Shown here: piece after piece, positions 53,269-62,031 of the stretch
Numbering within the stretch: position 1 is the first letter of the stretch
Layout of the letters: each line of letters starts with the position of its first letter
NCBI RefSeq assembly: GCF_900099835.1
Contig: NZ_FNKP01000002.1
Span: forward strand, 1,798,001 to 1,862,000
Source of the DNA: Paraburkholderia fungorum
GTDB lineage: Bacteria; Pseudomonadota; Gammaproteobacteria; Burkholderiales; Burkholderiaceae
DNA length: 64,000 nt
Direction: 5' to 3'
Notes under the pieces: generated by a model
What the model saw: only the letters and a program-made list of their open reading frames with translations
Databases searched by the model: none
What the model was told of the DNA's origin: nothing
Translations under genes and position numbers: made by a program

Positions 53269-53408
53269 GCACCTGAAAAAAAGCGGCGTCCGCGTATTTG
53301 AGGCGGCCTATGCACGATTGCGCAGAAGCATTGCTCAACAAAATGGTTCTGGCATGACGCAATGATCCTTAGGATCGGTCCTGAACTTGCATTTTTCCGA
53401 CCGATTCT

Positions 53409-54476
53409 ATGGCTATTTATCTCGACGACACGCAGCGCAAGACTCTAGCCAGACTTGCGACTAGCTGGGCATGGCGCACGCAATGGCCGACGTGGTTGCT
53501 GATCGTCGTCATATACGGCGGGTGGTTTGGTGTGGCGTTGCACGTCCGCATGTTGGGGTTGCCGCTCACTGCGTTTCTGCTCGCGATACTCAGCACGTGG
53601 TACATGTCGTTGCAGCACGAACTGCTGCATGGGCACCCTACCCGTTCGCCATTCATCAACGCGCTGCTCGGTTTTGCGCCACTGGCCGTGTGGTTCCCCT
53701 ATCGTATCTATCGCGATTCACATCTCCGCCATCACGACGATCCGCATCTCACGCACCCTGAGCAGGACCCCGAAAGTTATTTCGTCAGCGAGCGCGAATG
53801 GCAACGGGCCGGTTCGTCGATTCGTGCGTTGCTCGCTTTCCGAAATACGTTTATCGGTCGACTGCTGGTCGGGCCTGCGTTCTCGATTGCAGCGACCGCC
53901 GCCGACGCGCTCAACAAGATCAGACAAGGCGATTTGCGCGACGTGCCCGCGTGGTTCGCGCATTTCGTCGCACTGGGGATGCTCGCGGCATGGCTGCAGC
54001 AAGTCTGTGCGATACCGGTGTGGGTCTTTATTATCGGCGTCGGGTATGGAGCACTGTCGCTGGGTTCGATCCGCTCGTTTCACGAACATCGCGCCGCAAG
54101 CGAGCATGCGCACAGGACGGTGATCAACGAAGCGGCGTGGGGCTGGCGGATGCTGTTTCTGAACAACAACTACCACCTGGTTCATCATGATTTGCCGCAT
54201 GTGCCGTGGTTCGCGCTGAAGGGTGTCTATCAGACATCTCGCCAGCAGTACATTGAACGCTCGGGCGATTTTCTGGTGGAGGGTTACAGCGAATGGATCA
54301 GACAGTATATGTTTGCCGTTGTAGCTCATCCGGCACATAGCGGCACTGCTGCCGGCGTGGATTTTCTTCCGGCGACTGGCGACGATTTTGCGGGTCAATC
54401 GCGAGGGAAACTCAGAGCGGCCGGATGGTTTGGCGACGTGACTAAAACTCACGTACCGACTATTACCGAACGCTAG
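53409..54476 (+). CDS. Fatty-acid desaturase family protein
   Basis: 355-residue di-iron membrane enzyme. Histidine boxes: LQHELLHGHPTRSPFINALL, SHLRHHDDPHLTHPEQDPES and NNNYHLVHHDLPHVPWFALK, plus HEHRAASEHAH. Membrane segments: WPTWLLIVVIYGGWFGVALH, LTAFLLAILSTWYMSLQHEL, and PVWVFIIGVGYGALSLGSIR. Regiospecificity not deducible; carotenoid-hydroxylase-type substrates are also possible. Starts 140 bp after cdh; a 7-bp terminator hairpin follows. Confidence 0.9.
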   Translation: MAIYLDDTQRKTLARLATSWAWRTQWPTWLLIVVIYGGWFGVALHVRMLGLPLTAFLLAILSTWYMSLQHELLHGHPTRSPFINALLGFAPLAVWFPYRIYRDSHLRHHDDPHLTHPEQDPESYFVSEREWQRAGSSIRALLAFRNTFIGRLLVGPAFSIAATAADALNKIRQGDLRDVPAWFAHFVALGMLAAWLQQVCAIPVWVFIIGVGYGALSLGSIRSFHEHRAASEHAHRTVINEAAWGWRMLFLNNNYHLVHHDLPHVPWFALKGVYQTSRQQYIERSGDFLVEGYSEWIRQYMFAVVAHPAHSGTAAGVDFLPATGDDFAGQSRGKLRAAGWFGDVTKTHVPTITER

Positions 54477-54512
54477 ACACCGGATTTATTTCTCTAACAC
54501 AGACGTTCGGAG

Positions 54513-54538
54513 CGGGACCAGCGAACTTGCCGGTCCCG
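54513..54538 (+). terminator. Terminator between desaturase and proline dehydrogenase genes
   Basis: CGGGACC (54513-54519) and GGTCCCG (54532-54538) pair over 7 bp, extended by G-T, followed by TTTAACG. Located between convergent stops. Confidence 0.65.
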
Positions 54539-54560
54539 TTTAACGCCTCGTCTATAACGG

Positions 54561-55481
54561 TTAGCGCGGCCGGTCGCTACGCATCATCGCCGCCAGAATA
54601 TATCCGGCGATTCGCGGATTCTCCTTGATTCGACGGGTACTGTAGCCATACCAGTCATGTCCGTATGGGACGTAGACGCGCACATTGAATCCCTGCGCCA
54701 GCAGTTCGTCGCGCAGCGGCTCGCAGACTCCCAGCAACATCTGGAACTCGAATCGCGATCTGTCGATGCGCTCGTGTTGCAGCCAGCCGATCAATGTATC
54801 GATCAGTTGTGCATCGTGCGTTGCGATACCTACAAACGATCCTGCCTGTATCGCGGTCGAAACGTGTCGAACGAAATGCGCGTTGATCGCGCTCCGGTCT
54901 GCCGACGCGCCGTCGACCAGATGCTCTTTTGCCTCGGCATAAATGCCTTTGCAAATACGCATGCGGCTCTTGCGAGTCTGCAACGAAACGATGTCATCGT
55001 AGGTACGCGTCAAATACGCTTGCAGCGCGATTCCGACTGGGTATGCATCGGCTTCGAGCATCGAGAACGCATCGAGCGTTTTCTGTGTGCAACCAAGGTC
55101 TTCCATATCGATGCACGCGGTGATCCCATGTGATGTCGCTGCTCGCAGGATCGCCGAGACTCGCGCCATGCAGGCCTTCTCGTCGAGATGCAAGCCTAGC
55201 GCGGTGAGTTTTATCGACAGTTCGGTACGCTCATTGTGTGAGCCGAGTGTCTCGACGAGATCGAGATAACTGCGAGTCATCGACTCGGCCTGAGCCGTCG
55301 ACGAAGCCGTCTCGCCCAATACATCGATAGTGGTTCGCAAGCCTGCTGCATGGAGCACGTGCATGCGCTCGCGGACATCGCAAAGCGTTTCGCCAGCGAT
55401 ATAGCGGCGGGAGATCTTACGAATCAGCGAACGGGGAACGAGCGGGATGGCGTGAACCGCCATCGTATTGAGAATACGCAT
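54561..55481 (-). CDS. putA-like PRODH: Proline dehydrogenase (monofunctional)
   Basis: 306 residues, single PRODH domain as in Bacillus/Deinococcus enzymes rather than the fused PutA. The active-site end is NVRVYVPYGHDWYGYSTRRI with the YxxRRxxE motif (YSTRRIKE), and MRICKGIYAEAKEHLVDGAS is the FAD/substrate region; EFQMLLGVCEPLRDELLAQG is also typical. Oxidises proline to P5C and feeds quinone. ATG 55481 is chosen since it starts the domain; the Shine-Dalgarno is weak, and an open frame runs to 55610. Confidence 0.9.
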   Translation of the reverse strand: MRILNTMAVHAIPLVPRSLIRKISRRYIAGETLCDVRERMHVLHAAGLRTTIDVLGETASSTAQAESMTRSYLDLVETLGSHNERTELSIKLTALGLHLDEKACMARVSAILRAATSHGITACIDMEDLGCTQKTLDAFSMLEADAYPVGIALQAYLTRTYDDIVSLQTRKSRMRICKGIYAEAKEHLVDGASADRSAINAHFVRHVSTAIQAGSFVGIATHDAQLIDTLIGWLQHERIDRSRFEFQMLLGVCEPLRDELLAQGFNVRVYVPYGHDWYGYSTRRIKENPRIAGYILAAMMRSDRPR

Positions 55482-55837
55482 GTTGTGGTCTCGTGAAAAT
55501 GCAGTCGCGCGAATCGGAATGCGAGATGAAGATTCGTGCGACATCGCCGGACTGTTGTGAGAACAGGCCCGGGAGGAATGCGAGCGTGGATGCAGTGGCT
55601 GCATCGACACAGGCTTTCAGTGCGTTTTCGAGGGAGGCCAGGCAGCTGCGTACATGGTTTGGGTGGAATCTTTTGTCTTGACTACGGGATGAAGCTTGCG
55701 CTTGTCGTGTCTCTCTTCAGGCGCTGCGCATCGTAGCATGAATGAACGAGGTTGGAGCTGGGGCGCGCTGCACTGTGATGGGACAGATTTCCTTCGGCAG
55801 CGCGGCGACATCAAAGCACGCGATAAGCGCGAAGCAG
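55482..55837. other. Intergenic region upstream of proline dehydrogenase
   Basis: 356 bp, all downstream of the hydrolase gene and upstream of proline dehydrogenase. It must carry the latter's promoter, but I cannot identify boxes with confidence. No gene seen. Confidence 0.35.
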
Positions 55838-56872
55838 TCACTCAACCTGCTCGAAGGCGGCCTTGAGAAAAGAGGCAACTTCGTCAGGCGACTGCGCTTG
55901 CGCCTGAGCATCACCTCCCAGGGTGACGCCCCTCGTCAGGCAACGTTTCGATTCAGCGACAGCAGACGAACCAGTCAGCGCCTGACCATTCCGCATCATC
56001 GTGAACTTTCTGGTATCGAGATCGTACGATCCATGGCATTCGCGTGCGCTGGTCGCGAGTGGCATCGTGCGTAGAGGTGTGGGTCTGTCGAAACCGTGGT
56101 ATGCATCCGGGTACTCTTTCAGCGTGACCTGGGCGCCTTTTGAACTTAACTTGTCGGCATAGGCAATGCACGGCGGCGCTGGCGTGTAATTGTCCTTACC
56201 GCCGACTAACATCAACACGGGTCCGCCATCCACATGCGCCGAATCATAAGAGATACCGCAAGACGGATAGAACGCGACATGCGCGGCGAAACGCAGATTG
56301 CCGTCCGTTGCGGCAATGTGAAAAGGCTCCAGCGATGAATAAAGGGCGGCGACACCGCCTCGCGAAAATCCCATGACGGCAATCCTCTGTTTATCGATGC
56401 GAGGATCCGTCGCCAACAAGCGCAGCGCGGCATAAGCATCGGCGATATCTGCTGTCATCGAAAGCTGTGCCTGGTCGTTTTCAGTATTTCTGATGCCACG
56501 CCCCGTAAAACTGTCGACGACAAAGCTGGCGTAACCCTGCGCATTCATGCGTCGGGCCCACACCCGCTCTCCCCGATTCACGCCGCTGCTTCCGTGCAGG
56601 ATGATTACAGCAGGTACGGCGTGTGGATGGTTATCGGGAAGGGTGAGGTCGCCTTTAATGATTACCTTGTGGCCGGTGGCGTAGTGCGACAGAAAATCTG
56701 AAGTATTGACGGGCGTCACCGATTCGAAAGCGAGGACACCGCTGCGACCGTCCGCCAGCGAGGTCGTGACCGATGAACTGACCGGGATCGTCGAGGTACA
56801 CGCCGCGACCAGGGGAGCCGTCATAACCGCAGACAGATTTCGAATGATGTGACGAAGCATCTTTTGCTTCAT
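55838..56872 (-). CDS. Dienelactone-hydrolase-like lipoprotein
   Basis: 344 residues. A lipoprotein signal with lipobox LVAAC (AVMTAPLVAACTSTIPVSSS) implies membrane anchoring. Alpha/beta hydrolase core: VPAVIILHGSSGVNRGERVW (oxyanion region), KQRIAVMGFSRGGVAALYSS (nucleophile Ser in GFSRGG), GPVLMLVGGKDNYTPAPPCI (acid) and YPDAYHGFDRPTPLRTMPLA (His). Complete triad. GGAG ten bases before the ATG. Substrate unknown. No operon partner within 100 bp except the GNAT pair upstream. Confidence 0.85.
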   Translation of the reverse strand: MKQKMLRHIIRNLSAVMTAPLVAACTSTIPVSSSVTTSLADGRSGVLAFESVTPVNTSDFLSHYATGHKVIIKGDLTLPDNHPHAVPAVIILHGSSGVNRGERVWARRMNAQGYASFVVDSFTGRGIRNTENDQAQLSMTADIADAYAALRLLATDPRIDKQRIAVMGFSRGGVAALYSSLEPFHIAATDGNLRFAAHVAFYPSCGISYDSAHVDGGPVLMLVGGKDNYTPAPPCIAYADKLSSKGAQVTLKEYPDAYHGFDRPTPLRTMPLATSARECHGSYDLDTRKFTMMRNGQALTGSSAVAESKRCLTRGVTLGGDAQAQAQSPDEVASFLKAAFEQVE

Positions 56873-56980
56873 TGCTTGCGTTCTCCACCGCAATCATCCA
56901 ATTGCGCAACGAGCGCAAACCACAACGCGTAGATTTTTCGCATGCCTCGAATATAGCTCGACCCTGCGCCGGAACTCGCG

Positions 56981-57406
56981 CTATCTGGCCCCGCCATCAA
57001 GCCTTTTATGCAGGTAGTGACGCTGATGTTTTCCGCTGAATTCATCGAGCTGGCCAAACTCGCTATATCCCAGCTTCTGATAAAAACCCAGCGCCTGAAA
57101 ACTGAACGTATCGACAAGTACGTGCTTGCATCCCCGCAGACGGGCTTCGTTCTCTGCCGCCTTCAGCAGTCGAGAGGCGTGTCCCGCGTTGCGATACGCC
57201 TCGCTGACCCAGAGTTTGTGGACTTCGAGATATTGCCAGTACGTATCGGCCAACAAGCCACCGATGATGCTGCCGTCCGCGTTGCGTGCATACACCCGCA
57301 ACGGTTTAAAGTCCCTTACCGCAAACGCGGCGTTATAAGCACCGAGTTGCGATGCTATGAAAGCATCATCGTGCTCATTGCGCGTGTCGGTGACTTCAAT
57401 TTTCAT
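56981..57406 (-). CDS. GNAT N-acetyltransferase (second of pair)
   Basis: 141 residues. Motif A: VSEAYRNAGHASRLLKAAEN (acetyl-CoA loop). Preceded by GSIIGGLLADTYWQYLEVHK and followed by HVLVDTFSFQALGFYQKLGY, the usual motif B strand/helix. The start at 57406 (MKIEVTDTRNE) overlaps the end of the upstream GNAT by 11 bp, so translation is coupled. Substrate unknown. Confidence 0.88.
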   Translation of the reverse strand: MKIEVTDTRNEHDDAFIASQLGAYNAAFAVRDFKPLRVYARNADGSIIGGLLADTYWQYLEVHKLWVSEAYRNAGHASRLLKAAENEARLRGCKHVLVDTFSFQALGFYQKLGYSEFGQLDEFSGKHQRHYLHKRLDGGAR

Positions 57407-57929
57407 GATTGTCCGATCGAAGACCGTACGCCAATTTTTCGTACAGCGACCAGACATAGCCGCCGGGCTCTGGCTCCGGATACAGTCCCACGCGGATAAA
57501 GCCGAGCGACTCATAGTAGCCACATAGCTTCGCGTTGTGGACAGCACAGTCGAGTCGAACCAGAGCCCGGTTCAGACTACCCGCCATTTCAGCGCACCAA
57601 TCAAGCATGAAGCTGCCGAGTGCACGTCCGTTGAAGCCTTTCCGCACAGAAATTCCATGCACATAAACGGCGATGGGTTCTTGTGGTCCCCAGTGTTTTT
57701 CATCGTCGAGATCGAGCGAAAAGGTGCCGACCGGAGTGTCATCCAGGTCGAGGACATACACATCTTTTTGACAGACATGGTTTCGCACCCACTGCTCGGA
57801 AAAGCCGTCCCCTTGCTTGCCCCAAGCGTAATCGCGGTGCGCGACCTTCTTCGCATGCGCGTCGTTGCGAATCTGTGTCAGCGTCGGTACATCATCTGCC
57901 GTAGCGCGGCGGATGCTTCTGGAGGTCAT
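57396..57929 (-). CDS. GNAT N-acetyltransferase (first of pair)
   Basis: 177 residues. GNAT pattern: IRRATADDVPTLTQIRNDAH, VYVLDLDDTPVGTFSLDLDD, VYVHGISVRKGFNGRALGSF (acetyl-CoA loop, somewhat unusual) and YYESLGFIRVGLYPEPEPGG. Overlaps the following GNAT gene by 11 bp; the two are a coupled pair. Upstream 308 bp contain an 11-bp tandem repeat. Substrate unknown. Confidence 0.88.
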   Translation of the reverse strand: MTSRSIRRATADDVPTLTQIRNDAHAKKVAHRDYAWGKQGDGFSEQWVRNHVCQKDVYVLDLDDTPVGTFSLDLDDEKHWGPQEPIAVYVHGISVRKGFNGRALGSFMLDWCAEMAGSLNRALVRLDCAVHNAKLCGYYESLGFIRVGLYPEPEPGGYVWSLYEKLAYGLRSDNHEN

Positions 57930-58072
57930 CGCTTATTCCCCGTCGTGCAGCTTTCATGGACGACAGAGAAGATTAGCAGCGTGCCCTTACGTTGCGCCAA
58001 CCAATCGCCAGAGTTCTAACTAACGATGTTGGAAAATTGAAAGACTGACCCGACCCGAACGCATTGGGCGAC

Positions 58073-58149
58073 GAGTGCTGTTTGAGTGCTGTTTGAGTGC
58101 TGTTTGAGTGCTGTTTGAGTGCTGTTTGAGTGCTGTTTGAGTGCTGTTA
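58073..58149. repeat. Seven 11-bp tandem repeats upstream of the GNAT pair
   Basis: GAGTGCTGTTT is repeated six times exactly (58073-58138) and a seventh copy ends TTA (58139-58149). The unit equals one helical turn. It lies between the 5' end of the GNAT operon and the 3' end of the small exported-protein gene (gap 57930-58237, no other gene). Copy number may vary between strains. Confidence 0.9.
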
Positions 58150-58237
58150 ATTCGCGCAAATGGTAACGACGTCGCACTAAACAGGCCGTGTGATGCCGGT
58201 CGACCTGTCACGACGTCGCTACCCGACTTAAAGGCTG

Positions 58238-58525
58238 TTACTGCCCCGCAGGCGACATTGTGGACGGTGTAGCCAGGGTGTTATGACTTCCGGGAAGGTT
58301 GGTAAGGGAAGTCGCACTGTTGGAGCTATTCTGCGGATTCGTATTCGACGCCCCGGCGCTCGTGCCGCTCTCCGAGTTGTTGGCGCCAGGTGTTCCGTAG
58401 CCGCTCGTTGCAGCGGCCGGCGACACAGTGGACGGAGTCGCCAACGTGTTGTTTTGTGCATAAGCACCGGCCGACAGCGTGAGTGCGGCAACTGCCGCGA
58501 TTAATGTGCTGGTTGCCTTGATCAT
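58238..58525 (-). CDS. Small exported protein with duplicated ends
   Basis: 95 residues: signal peptide (MIKATSTLIAAVAALTLSAG then AYAQ), then NNTLATPSTVSPAAATSGYG near the start of the mature part and HNTLATPSTMSPAGQ at the C-terminus, so the phrase NTLATPSTxSPA occurs twice. The centre is Asn/Ser/Gly-rich. GGAGGAG precedes the ATG. Unassigned, probably periplasmic. Confidence 0.75.
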   Translation of the reverse strand: MIKATSTLIAAVAALTLSAGAYAQNNTLATPSTVSPAAATSGYGTPGANNSESGTSAGASNTNPQNSSNSATSLTNLPGSHNTLATPSTMSPAGQ

Positions 58526-59279
58526 GACTCGCTCCTCCTTGATTGGACTGAAATTTCAACGCAAAACGGTCCATTGATGCTTCCGCATGGCGGTCGTTTT
58601 GCGCGTCATTCGTGACGATCAGACTCGCTCGCCCCTTCGCGGTGGCGCACGTGCAGCAATGCAGTGATCTCCACTCGGCAAGTTTAGAAAAGTGGTCGCT
58701 GATAATTAAGCGCCTTATTCGCAAGGATGAATTTCTATTTTTGAATCGCCGCTATGGGCCTGCTTGCGCAACTGTCACGCGTACTCATATCTTGAGACGG
58801 TCGACAACATCCCCCTGCTCCGATAACACCGGTTTCGCACTGCGAGTCACGAGTTCGTCCATCAGATTTAAGGCGAAGTAGTCCGGCGCGAAGGAAGATC
58901 AGAACTTCAAACAACTTTATTCATTACAAATTTTTTCAAACGGTTGCCGAGCACGATTAACTCCACCTGTCGATCGAAGAATGAATGTTCAAATCTCAAA
59001 TTAACGATTGAAATCGCATAAGGCGTAGAACCTGGTATTACCGCACTCTTCGCGATTACTGACAGAACAAGGGCTCCCTGCTGACAAACGCTGTTGAAAT
59101 GAAAGAGTTTTCAGCACTTCACCACGGGTGGCGTTGTGATTAACAAAACGCGATATTTATTCATCCCGCATTAATTTCAACAATTCCAAACTTTATTGCA
59201 GTCTTATTCTCACGAATTGAACAGCACGCGTAAAATCACAGCCTGTCTGAATAGAACAAAACATTTAGGAGATAGCAAA
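58526..59279. other. A+T-rich intergenic region with an 18-bp echo of the next gene
   Basis: About 750 bp, lower G+C from 58880 on. ATTACCGCACTCTTCGCG (59037-59054) is identical to 60006-60023 inside the next gene; in that frame it reads EPGITALFAITDR before a stop, compared with NSPAITALFA in the intact gene. A likely remnant of a paralogue. AGGAG for the next gene at 59267-59271. Confidence 0.5.
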
Positions 59280-60584
59280 GTGCAAGCCGACGGAAAAGGT
59301 GCGGATGGGTCAGTGCTGTTTCCATTCAAGTTCGAGCAACCAGAATTCATCGGGCCACCGGCTCCGCGATATCGCAATCCATTCGCGTCGACACTGCTGT
59401 TTTTGTCCGGGGTTGGCCTGTGGGGTTCGGCGGCGCTTGGGGCAGGTGCACTGCTTTTTGGAGGCACTGGCTTCGGTGCGATCAACCAGCTGACCGATCT
59501 GTTCACGGTGGCAGCACCGGCTGCGGCAGGAGGCGTCGTTCTCCTCGTGCTCTACACGTTGATCCAGCAACCGTGGCGGGCGGGTCGCGGATCTCTCGCG
59601 TTTGCGCTGCAGGTTCCGTTTGCGCTATTCGTGTTGCTGATCGTGGGTCTTTTCGAACTCGATGCGCATCGAAGTGCAGCGCAAACCGAGCGGGAAGCCG
59701 CGCACCAGATCAGGCTCGCCGCCGACACCGACACCATGAACCGGGCCATTGCGAAAGACGATGTAATGGCCTTCGCGCCCGCCTATGCCGAGTGTGACGA
59801 CTCTAGCATCTGCGGCGACTCGTGGGTGACTCAGGCGATACTTCTGAACACGCCGCGCATCGCCGCAGTGACCCTGCAAGGCGTCACGCCCGCCACCTAC
59901 TCCCAATTCGACAATCACAACATTCCGAAGATTTGCCGGTCAGGCGTGCTTTACAACGGGCAGGATTCATTGGCGTACCTGGTGGGGTTCAGGAACAGCC
60001 CTGCGATTACCGCACTCTTCGCGTCGCTGTGGGGACCGGCGGATCGCGACAAGGCGTTTCTGGGCGCCGTCACGAGTGGATCGACCGATCTGATGGACAC
60101 GCTCGTCACTCAGGGCGTCGACCCGCGCGCAATGCAGGCGAAAACGCCATCTGACGATCCCTATGCGAGCGCGGCTGCCGGCGGTGCATTCAAATCGATC
60201 CATTGGCTCGAGTCAGCGGGCGTCAAGGTGCAGACAGCCGCGTCGGCCCAAAATATGTGGACTAGTTTCGCCGACTGGGCAACTCGCGCGCCGCCCGAAC
60301 TCGGAGCAAAAGGTATCGACGAGTGGCTCGCCGAAAGCAGCCGCATTCCGTACGCGCCGGGCGCGAAGCTCAGCCCTTCGGATGAACTGACGGCAGCGGT
60401 GCAGGCGCGCAGTCCGGCACTCGTCGCGGCGATGCTTCAGCGGGGCTATAGCGTCAAGGATCTGGCCGCCGGGGATCAGGCAAGCCTCAAGAGCGCTCAA
60501 CCGCTGGCGATGCTGAAAAACCAGTGGGACCGGGGCCGATATTGCGACGAAGGAGACTGGAAAGCTGCGTGGTCGCTGAACTAG
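59280..60584 (+). CDS. Ankyrin-like inner-membrane protein, unassigned
   Basis: 434 residues starting at a GTG (59280) with AGGAG eight bases upstream. N-terminal three to four membrane helices (NPFASTLLFLSGVGLWGSAA, VAAPAAAGGVVLLVLYTLIQ, ALQVPFALFVLLIVGLFELD), then a long soluble part with ankyrin-like alpha-alpha units: DKAFLGAVTSGSTDLMDTLV TQGVDP (two pieces), PYASAAAGGAFKSIHWLESA and ELTAAVQARSPALVAAMLQR GYSV. A region with several Cys (AECDDSSICGDSW, NIPKICRSG) is unusual. Role unknown; no close neighbour that explains it. Confidence 0.75.
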   Translation: MQADGKGADGSVLFPFKFEQPEFIGPPAPRYRNPFASTLLFLSGVGLWGSAALGAGALLFGGTGFGAINQLTDLFTVAAPAAAGGVVLLVLYTLIQQPWRAGRGSLAFALQVPFALFVLLIVGLFELDAHRSAAQTEREAAHQIRLAADTDTMNRAIAKDDVMAFAPAYAECDDSSICGDSWVTQAILLNTPRIAAVTLQGVTPATYSQFDNHNIPKICRSGVLYNGQDSLAYLVGFRNSPAITALFASLWGPADRDKAFLGAVTSGSTDLMDTLVTQGVDPRAMQAKTPSDDPYASAAAGGAFKSIHWLESAGVKVQTAASAQNMWTSFADWATRAPPELGAKGIDEWLAESSRIPYAPGAKLSPSDELTAAVQARSPALVAAMLQRGYSVKDLAAGDQASLKSAQPLAMLKNQWDRGRYCDEGDWKAAWSLN

Positions 60585-60608
60585 CGGTAACACAGGGGGC
60601 ACGAACTT

Positions 60609-61256
60609 TCAGCGATACCGGCTGATCTCCAGACCCGCGCCAACCGCCAGCGATAAACTCTTCAGTCCCGGTTTCGCGCGCACGGTCGTGAGATAGCGCT
60701 TCGCGTCGTCATCGTGTGGCCAGTTCATTTTGGCCGCCACGATAATCGCGCCTGAATTGAGCTTCGGATAAACCGCCTCCAGGCACGGCTCATACAGATT
60801 CTTCCAGACATCGATCAGCACGAAATCAGGCTGGAATCGTAGATCCTCGATCAGAACGACCGCGTTGCCGATCTGGAAATCGACATACGCGGCGAGACCT
60901 GCCTGGGTGGACATGTCGCGTGCGTATGCCGACTTGTAGTCGTGTAGCTCGATCGTCGTGAGCCGCCCACCGGCCGCTCTTGCGGCATCCGCGAGCCAGA
61001 TCGTCGAATAGCCGAACGACGTGCCGAGTTCGAGGATTTTCGGCGCACGCTGGCTTCTGGCCAGGATGTTGATCAGGCGCCCTGTTTCCTGCTCGGTTGA
61101 ATACCGGCGGCGATTCGATTCCACCCGCGGCTGCTGTTGCAACTGCGAAGACTGCAACTGCGCCTTGCGCTGGGGCCGCGATGTCTTTCCGTCCGCATTC
61201 GCGCTGTCGATGGGCCCGTGATACGCGTCAAGCACAGCCAGAACGGCCTGCTCCAT
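60609..61256 (-). CDS. Class I SAM-dependent methyltransferase (O-methyltransferase-like)
   Basis: 215 residues. SAM motif I ILELGTSFGYSTIWLADAAR, acidic loop LTTIELHDYKSAYARDMSTQ, motif VDFQIGNAVVLIEDLRFQPD and FVLIDVWKNLYEPCLEAVYP. In metal-dependent O-methyltransferases the last strand ends with Asp-Asn metal ligands; here it reads GAIIVAAKMNWPHDDDAKRY, so that aspartate appears replaced by alanine. GGGAG precedes the ATG. Substrate unknown; may be metal-independent or altered. Confidence 0.82.
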   Translation of the reverse strand: MEQAVLAVLDAYHGPIDSANADGKTSRPQRKAQLQSSQLQQQPRVESNRRRYSTEQETGRLINILARSQRAPKILELGTSFGYSTIWLADAARAAGGRLTTIELHDYKSAYARDMSTQAGLAAYVDFQIGNAVVLIEDLRFQPDFVLIDVWKNLYEPCLEAVYPKLNSGAIIVAAKMNWPHDDDAKRYLTTVRAKPGLKSLSLAVGAGLEISRYR

Positions 61257-61276
61257 CTATTGCTCTCCCGCTTCGC

Positions 61277-61435
61277 TCACCGGCAACTGATCGCGCAGGT
61301 CAGCAGCCCGACCGCACCGGCAACGCCGATCCCCGCTCCAAGGCCGAGCGTTTCGAGCGACGTCGCGCAGCCCTGCAGACTGCCGACACATACCAGGGTA
61401 ATAGCCAGTAAGAAGTGCCGGCCACGGTTGCGCAT
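61277..61435 (-). CDS. Small lipoprotein, hypothetical
   Basis: 52 residues from ATG 61435: Arg-rich n-region (MRNRGRHF), hydrophobic core (LLAITLVCVGSL) and lipobox LQGC, then a short Gly-rich, hydrophobic tail (GAGIGVAGAVGLLTCAISCR) with two cysteines. Starts at 61465 or 61480 would only lengthen the n-region. No relatives recognised. Confidence 0.6.
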   Translation of the reverse strand: MRNRGRHFLLAITLVCVGSLQGCATSLETLGLGAGIGVAGAVGLLTCAISCR

Positions 61436-61733
61436 CGCCGTTCGGGGTCTACTGTCAAGGATCATTTTTTCGCCGTCCATCGTGGGTCTATCGTTTGTTC
61501 TGAGCCAGGTAAAATTGCTGGAGCGAGTGTAGCCAGCACCCTCACGCTCAAAACGGACGAATACCGGGGCGAAAAGCGAATCCACTTACCAAAGGTTCCC
61601 CCTTGTATTCATTTGCCAGAAAGGCGGCTCTGCACGCCGCGCGCGGCTTTTTATCGCCAATGCCGGTTCTCCCACATACCTGATGCTTACAACTCGTCAT
61701 CCTGTGGACTTAGACGTGCGAGGGGAGATCGCC

Positions 61734-62012
61734 ATGTCGGTTTATGTCGATGAAGGGTTCCGGCCCTGTGTTACCGAGTGCAGGACGGTTGCGTTCCGCG
61801 TGTGCTGCGACGATCGTGCACAGATTTTCGAGGTCAGCGCCGAGGCGCTGATGACCTTCTGCGGCGCCGCGAGCCAGCGCAAGCAGGACCTGCTGGTCGC
61901 GTTCGAAGACGCGCAGCAGGAAATTCTCACCGTGGCCGCCCGAAAGTGGACCTTCAGACCGACCGAGCCGGTGCGGCTCGATCTGGATGAATTCCGAATG
62001 GTCAGACATTAG
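61734..62012 (+). CDS. DUF1488-like protein (second copy)
   Basis: 92 residues: VAFRVCCDDRAQIFEVSAEA, LMTFCGAASQRKQDLLVAFE, DAQQEILTVAARKWTFRPTE. Layout like the DUF1488 protein at 11301 but with extra cysteines in the N-terminal strand. GGGGAGAT before ATG 61734. Ends 19 bp before the PhnD-like gene, likely the same transcript. Confidence 0.72.
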   Translation: MSVYVDEGFRPCVTECRTVAFRVCCDDRAQIFEVSAEALMTFCGAASQRKQDLLVAFEDAQQEILTVAARKWTFRPTEPVRLDLDEFRMVRH

Positions 62013-62031
62013 GTATGCAAGAATTGCGTCC

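Noticed and set aside
58020..58211. 63-codon minus-strand frame with TALKQHSNSTQ repeats
   Set aside because: Its periodicity is only the translation of the 11-bp DNA array; no start signal.
58612..58881. 89-codon plus-strand frame after the small exported gene
   Set aside because: Arg/Ser-rich, no Shine-Dalgarno, no domain.
61624..61652. Terminator-like GC hairpin plus T5 before the DUF1488-like gene
   Set aside because: GCGGC/GCCGC stem is short, T5 follows only after an extra GC stretch, and no plus-strand transcript is known to need it.
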